A stretch of 64,000 nucleotides of DNA. Origin: Fibrella arboris (GTDB lineage Bacteria; Bacteroidota; Bacteroidia; Cytophagales; Spirosomataceae). The stretch is taken from assembly GCF_041321095.1 (NCBI RefSeq), contig NZ_JBGGWE010000003.1:186001-250000 (forward strand), read 5' to 3'. Both the position numbers and the translations under genes were made by a program. Below are positions 37,608 to 45,474 of this stretch, in pieces. Below the pieces are notes generated by a model. That model saw only the letters and a program-made list of their open reading frames with translations. It was not told where the DNA came from and ran no database searches. Within the stretch, counting starts at the first letter, position 1; each line of letters begins with the position of its first letter.

Positions 37608-40247
37608 TCAGACCAGCAGCCTGGGGCGTAGATAGAACCAGCCGACCAGCATGGCAGCGAGCAGCATCAGAGCCCATTCGTGCGGCTCGGGAACAGCACC
37701 GTCCTGATGCAGCGTCGCGTTATCGAGCCCCTTTTGGTCACCCCTGATCCCAAACCGGTCATACTCTTTCTGCGTCTCCAGCACCACCAGGCTAGATACG
37801 GGTGACACCACATGTCCCGTTTGCGCGATGGCAGCCAACCGCTCATCGTTCCGGTACGTCTTGTCGAAATAGTTTCGGCCTACGCGCTGCATAAGCTGGT
37901 TGTACGTAAACAGCCGCAGCAGATGATCAGGAGCCAGGCTGGCGCGCTGCCTAGACTGACCTGCCGCTGTTGCGGTTGAGTCGGTCGAAGTTTGCCTGAT
38001 GATCATGCCCGAACCGGCTAGCATCACCTGGTCATCAGCCGCCACATCAGCCTCAAATCGATGGTTCGTTAACAGCTGTTCCAGTTGATTCAGATCACCG
38101 GTTACCGTGTGCAGCACGCGCAGTTCGGTCAGCGTTTTCAGGTAAGGCGGCAATTCGTTGTTCAGGCTGTAGGTGCGGATGGGTGCAGTCAGGTGCGTGG
38201 CTTTATCGGCTAATCGATTGGCGAACAGGCTACTGTCAAGATCTGTCAATGTTGGTCCGTTGGGTGTTCCTTTCGTGATCAACAGGGCTGTTTCCGGCGC
38301 GGCAATCCGGTGAATCGGAAACAGGCTGAACGGCTGTTTCGTCAGCGCTTCAACGAGTGGTTGCCGATTAGCCGGCGTTACGGCGTCTAGCCCGTCACGA
38401 AATACCCACAGCTTGACATGCCCTTTTTCAGCCAGTGCAGCAAGCTTGTGCACGTCCGCTTCAGTCCAGGTTTCGTTTATATCCAGGTAGATATCAGTGG
38501 GTTCGAAGGCCTTCATCGCTGGCACATACTGGCTCACCTGATATGCTTTCCCGTCTAGCCGGAATGGCTCGGACGACAAGGGCGGCGCGTTCATCTGTAC
38601 CGACCAGTTGGGTTGATACTGGTCATGCTGCACCAGCTCGTGATTGGTTAGCGAACCGGAAATACCATGCAGTTCCAGGGCAGCCGGGTCGCCATCAATG
38701 GTTAGTTTCAGCGTTTCGTTGGCCTGTCTGGCAGCGGGCCCGTCAAACCAGGGGTTCTGGTAGGTCAACGTTTCTCCATCGAGTCGTAAGGGCGAGGTAA
38801 TGCCAATTTTGACCTGTCGCTCCAGCTTTGCCGGAACAGGAAACACCCGAACTGTCACCCGGTTGCCTTCCTGCCAGGTCACTACCGACGGATCTCGCTC
38901 TTTAATCCTGCTTTCAGTGCCAACAATCTGGTTATAGGCCGAATCCGCTTTGGCCTGTGTGGTGAGCCGGGCGGGTTCTTCACGTCCATTCACCCACAAC
39001 GACAGGGCCGACACAGCAGCGCCTTCGGGCAAATGGAATGTGTACAGTGCTTCCTGGCTGCCCCACTGCGCGCCGTTCTGCACCCAGATCGTTTTTTCGG
39101 TGTAGCTCAAACGGTACTGCGGCCAGATACGTACCTGCGTAGCCACCTGCGATGTGGTCAGGTTACGCCCACTCCAGAGCTTACTTTCTGTGCCATAATG
39201 CTGTTGGCTTACAGTCCGTAACAACTTGCCCTGTTCATTGCCCGCAAAGGCAGGAACAGGAAATAAACTATGCGCAATGACCACGAGTGGGTCATGTATT
39301 CGAACATCGTTCATGCTCATTTGCCCACCCAGCGAACGACTCCAGGGAGACGTGCCGTACACAATACCGTCTTTCAGAATTCGGTCGGTCAGCGGTCCCG
39401 GATGTAGTTGCTGGGCCATCAGTACCCAGTCGGGCAAATCACGGGTATGGCTCAGTACAGCGTCCATACGCACCTGATCGAGCCGGTCGACGGTGCGGTA
39501 CCAGTTGACCAGAAAAAGAAGCAGCAGCGACAGCGGAATCAGCAGGCCGGCCGCCACTGCACCACGCAGGTACGTTCGTTGCCGGGCCGCCACCCACAAC
39601 TGCCGCCCTACCACAAAGGCCAGTAACGCAGGCACAAACGTATGGAACGAGATGCCCAGCACTAACAAGGCAGGAATGCTTATTGCATAAAAAGGGCCAA
39701 GGTAAAGGGCCTGATAGGCAAACAGGAAGAAAGTGCCCGCCAACCCAGCATATAGCAGTTGCTGGCCCCAGGTTGGCAGTTTATCGGCCCAGGTGTGTAG
39801 CACCATCAGCGCACCACTACCCGCAATGATCCAGCTAAGCCAGGGAGCCGATTGCTCGAAAATAGCCATGTGCCGGTTCAACGCGAACGCACTGATATAC
39901 CAGAGCACGAGCGATAGCCAAATCGATGCCTGCTGACGACGGTTGTTTCGCAGTAGATAAGCAAAGCCACCATGAGACAACACAATGATTCCGTAGATGG
40001 TGGCCATAATGTAGTGAACAATAAACCAAAGCGCATTATCATCCGACGAAGCGCTCATCCAGCACTCACAGGCTGTAAACAGCCCCCCGGATAGCACTAG
40101 CAGGGCAACTCCGTATTGAAAAATGGACTCACTGAAAACCGACCACCAGTTCGTTATGGCTTTGTTTTCGGTACGTGGCGCGGGGCTCAGCAGGGGCAGC
40201 TGGACGTGGTCTTCAGCTACGTGATCAGGGACAGGATTCGTTATCAT
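37608..40247 (-). CDS. MSEP-CTERM sorting-domain protein with VIT domain (XrtN target)
   Basis: An 879-residue protein. Residues about 35-255 hold seven or eight transmembrane helices. A large periplasmic part follows with a VIT-like domain (about 390-520: LYTFHLPEGAAVSALSLWVNG, then the AYNQIVG and RVTVRVFPVPA blocks). The C-terminus is a sorting signal: P853-E854-P855 followed by HEWALMLLAAMLVGWFYL and a basic RPR end. This three-part tail is what exosortases recognise, and the exosortase gene is next. As there is one enzyme and one obvious target, the pair is a dedicated system. The function of the sorted protein is not known. A CTTTG-N5-CAAAG palindrome lies 5 bp before the start. Confidence 0.85.
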   Translation of the reverse strand: MITNPVPDHVAEDHVQLPLLSPAPRTENKAITNWWSVFSESIFQYGVALLVLSGGLFTACECWMSASSDDNALWFIVHYIMATIYGIIVLSHGGFAYLLRNNRRQQASIWLSLVLWYISAFALNRHMAIFEQSAPWLSWIIAGSGALMVLHTWADKLPTWGQQLLYAGLAGTFFLFAYQALYLGPFYAISIPALLVLGISFHTFVPALLAFVVGRQLWVAARQRTYLRGAVAAGLLIPLSLLLLFLVNWYRTVDRLDQVRMDAVLSHTRDLPDWVLMAQQLHPGPLTDRILKDGIVYGTSPWSRSLGGQMSMNDVRIHDPLVVIAHSLFPVPAFAGNEQGKLLRTVSQQHYGTESKLWSGRNLTTSQVATQVRIWPQYRLSYTEKTIWVQNGAQWGSQEALYTFHLPEGAAVSALSLWVNGREEPARLTTQAKADSAYNQIVGTESRIKERDPSVVTWQEGNRVTVRVFPVPAKLERQVKIGITSPLRLDGETLTYQNPWFDGPAARQANETLKLTIDGDPAALELHGISGSLTNHELVQHDQYQPNWSVQMNAPPLSSEPFRLDGKAYQVSQYVPAMKAFEPTDIYLDINETWTEADVHKLAALAEKGHVKLWVFRDGLDAVTPANRQPLVEALTKQPFSLFPIHRIAAPETALLITKGTPNGPTLTDLDSSLFANRLADKATHLTAPIRTYSLNNELPPYLKTLTELRVLHTVTGDLNQLEQLLTNHRFEADVAADDQVMLAGSGMIIRQTSTDSTATAAGQSRQRASLAPDHLLRLFTYNQLMQRVGRNYFDKTYRNDERLAAIAQTGHVVSPVSSLVVLETQKEYDRFGIRGDQKGLDNATLHQDGAVPEPHEWALMLLAAMLVGWFYLRPRLLV

Positions 40248-40251
40248 AAAG

Positions 40252-40270
40252 TACTTTGTTTTTCAAAGTA
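40252..40270. promoter_or_regulatory. Palindromic operator TACTTTG-N5-CAAAGTA before the MSEP-CTERM gene
   Basis: A perfect 7+5+7 palindrome ending 5 bp upstream of the MSEP-CTERM start codon, in the 86-bp gap after the regulator gene. The same pattern occurs twice more upstream of the DUF1361 gene. It is likely bound by the winged-helix regulator coded next to it (inference), and its position over the translation start region would fit repression. Confidence 0.65.
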
Positions 40271-40333
40271 GATAATAGAAAGGGTATGGATAAGCGGAAA
40301 GGATCTCGTCGAACGTCGATTGATTATCTGAAA

Positions 40334-40636
40334 TTAAACCGCCCCTCGAATGAAGGCTTCCAATGCATTGAGGTGATCGGTAAATGCCTGTTTGCCCACA
40401 TCGGTGGCCAGGTACGTGGTGTTGGGTTTCCGGCCAACGAACTGCTTCTGACTCAGCACATAGCCTTGTTCTTCCAGGGCCCGGAGGTGGGTCGCCATAT
40501 TGCCGTCTGTCAGGCCAAGCAGTTCTTTCAATTCATTGAAACTGACCGCATCGTTTACCATCAGCACCGACATGATGCTGAGCCGGGCTTTGCTCTCAAA
40601 GGCTTTATTAAAACGGGACAGTACGTCGTTTGTCAT
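40334..40636 (-). CDS. Small winged-helix transcriptional regulator (HTH_34-type, ArsR/MarR-like)
   Basis: A 100-residue protein that is essentially one winged helix: helices from SKARLSIMSVL and VSFNELKELLG, recognition helix in TDGNMATHLRALEEQGY, and a wing with GRKPNTTYLAT. This is the HTH_34 type common in Bacteroidota, where it is regularly followed by a polytopic membrane protein, as here: its start overlaps the stop of the membrane protein gene by 4 bp (ATGA). There is no ligand domain. It is the best candidate to bind the three CTTTG-N5-CAAAG palindromes in this locus. Confidence 0.88.
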   Translation of the reverse strand: MTNDVLSRFNKAFESKARLSIMSVLMVNDAVSFNELKELLGLTDGNMATHLRALEEQGYVLSQKQFVGRKPNTTYLATDVGKQAFTDHLNALEAFIRGAV

Positions 40637-41295
40637 GCAGCGGTTTGCCCATCCGCGGGCCGATCATATTTAAGCCACATTACTGTGCCATACACCACGT
40701 GCAGTACGCCAAAACCAATAGTCCAGGCCAGCAGGCTGTAGCCCGTCAGAAAAAGCGACAGCAGCCCCAGCGCAATTTCGCACAGACCGAGGTATTCCAG
40801 ATCACGGTAGGTGTAGCGACTGGCGTTTAGCAGAGTGAGGCCATAGAACGTGAGCATGGTCGGGCAAACGAGCCAGAGCAACTGGTGATAGACCAGCCCC
40901 AGGCAGAAAACACCGGCCGCCAATAACGGTACAGCCAACGCCCAGATCATCCGCCGTGAGGCCGACGTCCAAACACTTAACCCCTGCCGCCTGGCTTTCC
41001 GCGAGGTAAAATACCAGGCGGCCAGCAGGGCCAGCGTCAACACAACAGCAGCATCGATAAACAAAAACTCCATCAGCTGCCGCCGCGACATCGGTGTCAG
41101 CGTTTCGTAATGACCCGAATCGAAGAAGGTAAACCAGCCTTTGCGCAACCGCAGGTACGCCGCCAGGGCACCGCCCATGGCGATCAGCCCCGCCGAAACG
41201 CCCGAGAGGCCGCTCAACGACAGGAACTTGGTCGACCGTTCCATGAGGCCACGGATCTCGGTCAGGGTTTGTAGATGTTCGCGCGACTCGATCAT
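40633..41295 (-). CDS. Polytopic membrane protein of unknown function, paired with HTH regulator
   Basis: A 220-residue protein with about six hydrophobic helices and a short cytoplasmic N-terminal helix (LQTLTEIRGLMERS). I do not recognise a named family, but proteins of this look, starting with a coiled segment ending in MERSTKFLSLSGLSG, commonly sit directly before a small HTH_34 regulator in Bacteroidota. The 4-bp overlap with the regulator implies coupled translation. It may sense membrane state and influence the regulator; this is inference. Confidence 0.75.
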   Translation of the reverse strand: MIESREHLQTLTEIRGLMERSTKFLSLSGLSGVSAGLIAMGGALAAYLRLRKGWFTFFDSGHYETLTPMSRRQLMEFLFIDAAVVLTLALLAAWYFTSRKARRQGLSVWTSASRRMIWALAVPLLAAGVFCLGLVYHQLLWLVCPTMLTFYGLTLLNASRYTYRDLEYLGLCEIALGLLSLFLTGYSLLAWTIGFGVLHVVYGTVMWLKYDRPADGQTAA

Positions 41296-41386
41296 ATCGT
41301 TTAAAAAGGGGGACGCTGCTTTAAGGGATTAAGCGATTGACACGGATTTTGAGGGAGGAATTGGTGGGGTATGCGCCATGAAGGAG

Positions 41387-41758
41387 CTAAGATGGCGTAA
41401 GGGCCAGTAGCTTGGGCACGAAGATAATCAGCCCAACAACCAGCGCCACGATGGCAACGATCAGTACCGCTCCCGACGACAGGTCTTTGGCAGCCCCAAT
41501 CAGGGGGTCGCGCTCGGTCGTAACCCGGTCGGCCAGTTTTTCGAGGGCTGTATTGACACTCTCGGCGGCTATTACCAGCCCGATTTGGGTCGAGATCATG
41601 GCCCATTCCAGCGCCGACAGTTTTAACCAATAGCCTGCACCTGCCACTACCAGCGCCGCCAACAGATGGATTTTAGCATTGTTCTCGAACCGGAACAGAT
41701 CAACGATTCCTCGAGCGGCAAACTGAAAACTTCGAAAAAATTTGGGCACGTCGATCAT
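41387..41758 (-). CDS. Diacylglycerol/undecaprenol kinase family protein (DgkA-like)
   Basis: A 123-residue membrane protein with three helices and the DgkA signatures: ENNAKIHLLAA at the start, the catalytic E-S-V-N-T-A-L-E block near residue 66, and AAKDLSSGAVL near 90. Family members phosphorylate diacylglycerol or undecaprenol in the inner membrane. In this locus, near exosortase and envelope genes, undecaprenol kinase activity is attractive but not proven. It lies 91 bp before the next gene on the same strand. Confidence 0.88.
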   Translation of the reverse strand: MIDVPKFFRSFQFAARGIVDLFRFENNAKIHLLAALVVAGAGYWLKLSALEWAMISTQIGLVIAAESVNTALEKLADRVTTERDPLIGAAKDLSSGAVLIVAIVALVVGLIIFVPKLLALTPS

Positions 41759-41843
41759 TGGTTACTGCATGAATTGGTAAGTAAGTGACTGGGGAATCAA
41801 TGCTGAATGGTGGTCTACTCAGTGAACCAGCCGGATCAGTGGC

Positions 41844-42563
41844 TCATTCATCCCCTCCCGATTTTTGTTCATTCACATAGATGTAAAACGCAACATACAG
41901 CGTAGCCAGTCCGAAGCCGTAGGTCAAGGCTACTTTTTGAGCCAGCGGGTCGTGCAGCGATGTCCACAGGCTGCGCGTTAAAATCATGGGCTGCGTCATA
42001 ATGTTCCAGCTATTCCAGCGAATGTAACGGCCCAGGTAGATACCGAAACCGGCTAATCCCTGGCAAACCAGGATCAGTAACCAGGCTGGCAACGTACCTG
42101 TAAGCGTTTGGAGAGTGCGGTGAGCCAGCAACGTACTGTACAGACCCGCCAGCAAACCAGCCAACGCACCCAGAAAAATCATCAGCGTATCGAACCAGAC
42201 CAGATCGCTGTCAGTCACCCGCAGATGGAACAGATCGGTGATAATGTAGGGCGCATTGGGCATGAACAGGAGCCAGCCGCCAATCATCATCCAGGAAAAC
42301 ACCCTGTCGCGCTGCCCCCGCCCCAATACCCCAGCTGCCCTGAGATCACGAAGAACAAGCATGACGCCTAGTGGAAACCAGGCCAGAAACAGATTCCATC
42401 CCAGAAACAGGAAAAACCACCAGTTGCCCGTCAACAGGCCACGCGTGATGGCAAAGATGAAACAAGTACCCGTCAGGAGGGTCAGGGCAATAAGCCCTTT
42501 CCCTTTAGACGGTGTTACGGTGGGTAGAGTACGCTCTACCAAAAACTTAGTCGGATAAAGCAT
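41844..42563 (-). CDS. DUF1361 domain-containing membrane protein
   Basis: A 239-residue integral membrane protein with about six or seven helices. It matches DUF1361 by the pattern around FLAWFPLGVMLVLRD, MPNAPYIITDLFHLR and the YIRWNSWNIMTQP segment. No biochemical function is known for the family. The open frame extends to 42617, but ATG 42563 is preferred because the longer form would begin inside an operator palindrome. Two CTTTG-N5-CAAAG palindromes lie 12 and 39 bp upstream of this start, linking the gene to the MSEP-CTERM locus. Confidence 0.82.
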   Translation of the reverse strand: MLYPTKFLVERTLPTVTPSKGKGLIALTLLTGTCFIFAITRGLLTGNWWFFLFLGWNLFLAWFPLGVMLVLRDLRAAGVLGRGQRDRVFSWMMIGGWLLFMPNAPYIITDLFHLRVTDSDLVWFDTLMIFLGALAGLLAGLYSTLLAHRTLQTLTGTLPAWLLILVCQGLAGFGIYLGRYIRWNSWNIMTQPMILTRSLWTSLHDPLAQKVALTYGFGLATLYVAFYIYVNEQKSGGDE

Positions 42564-42574
42564 TGTGCTGAAAG

Positions 42575-42593
42575 TACTTTGGATTACAAAGCA
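42575..42593. promoter_or_regulatory. Operator-like palindrome TACTTTG-N5-CAAAGCA before DUF1361
   Basis: One base short of a perfect 7+5+7 palindrome, same consensus as 40252-40270, 12 bp before the DUF1361 start. Confidence 0.6.
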
Positions 42594-42601
42594 AGCTGAT
42601 T

Positions 42602-42622
42602 TCACTTTGTAATTCAAAGTGA
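42602..42622. promoter_or_regulatory. Operator-like palindrome TCACTTTG-N5-CAAAGTGA before DUF1361
   Basis: A perfect 8+5+8 palindrome 39 bp before the DUF1361 start. Its centre is 28 bp from the centre of the neighbouring palindrome, just under three helical turns, compatible with two dimers on one DNA face. Confidence 0.65.
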
Positions 42623-42713
42623 AATGAAAAATAAATTGGCGGATTGACTGAACGGTTCTGGCCTACCAGATCAACCCCTTGATTGACAGGCACTTTCGGA
42701 ATAAGTACAAAAA

Positions 42714-42772
42714 AAGGGGAAGCCTGCAAGCAGTTACCAACTATCGGGTTAACTACAGGCAGGCTTCCCCTT
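42714..42772. terminator. 14-bp hairpin after the MRJP-family gene
   Basis: AAGGGGAAGCCTGC (42714-42727) pairs fully with 42759-42772 with a 31-nt loop. On the minus strand it is followed by a T-rich run, so it suits the MRJP-family gene, whose stop is at 42833. Confidence 0.65.
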
Positions 42773-42832
42773 CATGCCGAGGCGCTACAGGTACGTTCAG
42801 CAGCACACAAAGCAATGTCGGTAGGTTATCAG

Positions 42833-43951
42833 TTACCGGCTTATCTTCACCCGGAATACCTCATAGGGGCGTTTGCGGGTGTCTTTTCCCCCATTGTTCT
42901 TAGCCATATGGTCAATCTGCGACGTTGTCACATACAGATAACCGTCATGAACCGCGTAGCTATCGGGCCATTGCAGCAACGTCATATCCTTAACCAGGCT
43001 GGTTCGCTTGAGCGGCGGTTTGGGGTTGCCACTCGTCTGCAGGCTGTATACCTCATAGCCTTGTATATCACCCAGATACAGGTTGCCCGCCTCGTCGATG
43101 ATCATGCCATCGGTGGTGGTGTAGTTACCCATGTCCTCGACTTTCGCCTTCAGCTCAGCATCGCTCAGACTAGCATCGCGCAGGGCAGTTGTTGAAATCC
43201 GGTACAGTCGGTTATCGGTCAGGGGTTTATAGTAGAGCATTTCCCCATCGGGGGTCAGGGCCAGGCCGTCGGAGTTGAACTTAACGGGGCCTTTGTCATC
43301 GCGTAGCTCACGACCATCGATGACGAACTTGAACAGAGGGTCCGATTTTACCGATTTATGCCCCTGGAGTTTCATCGTGATTTTGCCACTATTGATATCG
43401 ATAACGGCGATGCCCCCATTCTTTGATTCGGTCACATAAACGACTTCGCGTTGGGTATCCACCCGAATGTCATTGAGGTAGCTATCGGGGCCCACAATAT
43501 TTTTGAACGAGTATTGCCGGATAACCTTGTTGGTAGCCAGGTCAAAACAGACCAGCTTATGGGCGTCGCGGTAAACGCCCGCTTGCTTGGGACTCGCCGG
43601 ATCAATGACCCACAGTCGATCTTTCGCATCGACATATTCCGACTGAACGCACACCCAGCGGTTGGTTAGATCCTGGCCAGGCGTGGCACCGCCCATTTTC
43701 CAGCTGTTCCAGGCGGCATCGGGGTACGGCTTCACAGACCCGTCTTTCATGACTTCGACCAGGGCGTATTTGTAAGTATCGGACCAGTATGGATAGTTGA
43801 TGAAGATTCGACCGCTTTTCGATACGGCCACGCCCGTAAGCTGATACGTATTGTCTTTAAAGACGGGCTCCAGTTTAGCCTGCGCTATAGCTTCTGCGAA
43901 CGTACCCAGCACCACCACTGGCAATACCGCCCCTATAAACCACTTTTTCAT
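42833..43951 (-). CDS. Secreted MRJP/Yellow-family beta-propeller protein
   Basis: A 372-residue protein with a signal peptide (about 1-23, ending AEAIAQA). The body matches the major royal jelly protein/Yellow family by LTGVAVSKSGRIFINYPYW, DAKDRLWVIDPASP, YLNDIRVD and the GLALTPDGEMLYYKPL block, which make up a six-bladed propeller. Bacterial members are uncharacterised; sugar lactonase-like or ligand-binding roles are possible. It is a single gene bounded by a hairpin downstream. Confidence 0.85.
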   Translation of the reverse strand: MKKWFIGAVLPVVVLGTFAEAIAQAKLEPVFKDNTYQLTGVAVSKSGRIFINYPYWSDTYKYALVEVMKDGSVKPYPDAAWNSWKMGGATPGQDLTNRWVCVQSEYVDAKDRLWVIDPASPKQAGVYRDAHKLVCFDLATNKVIRQYSFKNIVGPDSYLNDIRVDTQREVVYVTESKNGGIAVIDINSGKITMKLQGHKSVKSDPLFKFVIDGRELRDDKGPVKFNSDGLALTPDGEMLYYKPLTDNRLYRISTTALRDASLSDAELKAKVEDMGNYTTTDGMIIDEAGNLYLGDIQGYEVYSLQTSGNPKPPLKRTSLVKDMTLLQWPDSYAVHDGYLYVTTSQIDHMAKNNGGKDTRKRPYEVFRVKISR

Positions 43952-44085
43952 TGTCGTTGAGATGTTTCAGGCAAAACGACCCAGCTACGCCGAAGGTTTG
44001 GGAAGGTGAGGGAAGGTATAGGCTGGTGTAGGTCAGCTTATGACTTTTCCAGACTTCTTTTGGCGCTTATTCCTATATTTCCTGC

Positions 44086-45336
44086 ATGCAACCTTCGCCC
44101 CCGCTATCAACCGCTACTGCTCTTCGTGCCGTGCTCACCCTTCCTGTGCTTGTTGCCGCACTAGGCTATTTTGTCGATGTGTATGACCTGTTGGTATTCA
44201 ACATTGTCCGTGTGCCAAGCCTGACTGAACTGGGTCTATCGGAAAAAGACATTTCGCTCGTTGGCGGACGTATCTACAATTATCAGCAGGCGGGTTTACT
44301 ACTGGGCGGGATTCTGTGGGGGATTCTGGGCGACAAACGTGGGCGGCTATCGGTCCTGTTCGGGAGCATCATTACTTACTCACTGGCCAATGTTGCCTGT
44401 GGGCTGGTGCATTCGGCCGATACGTATGCCTGGCTGCGATTTCTGGCCGGACTGGGCCTGGCCGGCGAACTGGGAGCTGGCATCACGCTGGTGAGCGAAG
44501 TGCTTCCCCGCCACCTTCGCGGGTATGGTTCATCGGTCGTGGCAGGCGTTGGTCTGCTGGGGGCCGTAGCGGCCTTCCTGACGGTTCAGTTCACGGGCAA
44601 CTGGCGACTAACGTACCTGATTGGCGGCGGGCTGGGGTTTGCCCTGCTCCTGCTCAGGATTGGTGTTCTGGAATCAGGCCTCTATAAAGACGTTGCTCAG
44701 TCGGCCGTGAAGCGGGGCAACTTCGGTGTCTTTTTCACCAACCGCGACCGGTTCATGCGGTATCTGCGCTGCATGGGCATGTCGCTACCGACCTATTTTG
44801 TTATTGGCCTGCTGGCCACCTTCGGCAATGAATTTGGTAAAGCGCTGGGTATTGAAACGGCCATTATCCCCGGTAAATGTGTGCTCTACACGTATATCGG
44901 CATGGCAGCCGGCGATCTGTTCAGCGGACTGTTCAGCCAGTGGCTCCGGTCCCGAAAAGCAGCTATCGGCTGGATGATGGCCTTCACGGCGGTCTTCGTC
45001 GCCCTGTTTCTGTCGGGAGCGATCAACGCTGCCCCGGTGTTCTACCTGGTTTGCGGCTGCATGGGGTTCGGCATTGGCTATATTGCCATGTTTCTGACCG
45101 TTACGGCCGAGAGTTTCGGAACCAATCTACGTGCCACGGCAACCACGTCTGTCGCCAACAACGTACGAGCTACCACGCTCATCAGTATTCCTGCCTTTCA
45201 ATACCTCAAAACGATTCCCGCACTAGGGGTCATCGGGTCGGCGGCCGTGGTGGGCCTGCTCTACTTTGCCCTCGGTGCCTGGTCACTGTGGGCGCTTGAC
45301 GAAACCTACGGCAAAGAACTGGATTATGTGGAGTGA
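44086..45336 (+). CDS. MFS transporter
   Basis: A 416-residue protein with twelve predicted helices. The signature loop between helices 2 and 3 reads GILGDKRGRLSVL and the helix 4 region is LRFLAGLGLAGELGAGITLVSE, as in the sugar/aromatic-acid:H+ symporter branch. The start (FVDVYDLLVFNIVRVPSL) with an Asp in helix 1 (YFVDVYDL) is typical of aromatic-acid or metabolite:H+ symporters. Substrate is not known. It ends directly at a hairpin repeat shared with a convergent gene. Confidence 0.87.
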   Translation: MQPSPPLSTATALRAVLTLPVLVAALGYFVDVYDLLVFNIVRVPSLTELGLSEKDISLVGGRIYNYQQAGLLLGGILWGILGDKRGRLSVLFGSIITYSLANVACGLVHSADTYAWLRFLAGLGLAGELGAGITLVSEVLPRHLRGYGSSVVAGVGLLGAVAAFLTVQFTGNWRLTYLIGGGLGFALLLLRIGVLESGLYKDVAQSAVKRGNFGVFFTNRDRFMRYLRCMGMSLPTYFVIGLLATFGNEFGKALGIETAIIPGKCVLYTYIGMAAGDLFSGLFSQWLRSRKAAIGWMMAFTAVFVALFLSGAINAAPVFYLVCGCMGFGIGYIAMFLTVTAESFGTNLRATATTSVANNVRATTLISIPAFQYLKTIPALGVIGSAAVVGLLYFALGAWSLWALDETYGKELDYVE

Positions 45337-45474
45337 GTATCAGGTGTCAGGTGTCAGGTGTCAGGTATCAAGTATCAGGTGTCAAGTGTCAAGTGTCACG
45401 TGCTCCGCTGACTAACCATCTTGTTAGTCAGCGGAGCACTTGACACTTGACACTTGACACTTGACACCTGATAC
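45337..45474. repeat. Heptamer tandem repeats forming a large hairpin between convergent genes
   Basis: The entire gap between two stop codons consists of TCAGGTG/TCAAGTG heptamers on the left and TGACACT heptamers on the right, closed by a perfect 17-bp stem (45400-45416 with 45423-45439) and a 6-nt loop. The right side has one more heptamer than the left. It can act as a bidirectional terminator. The same heptamers occur at 8608-8650. Confidence 0.8.

Noticed and set aside
45337..45474. Short repeats resembling a CRISPR array
   Set aside because: Heptamers are directly tandem with no spacers, and there are no cas genes anywhere in the window.
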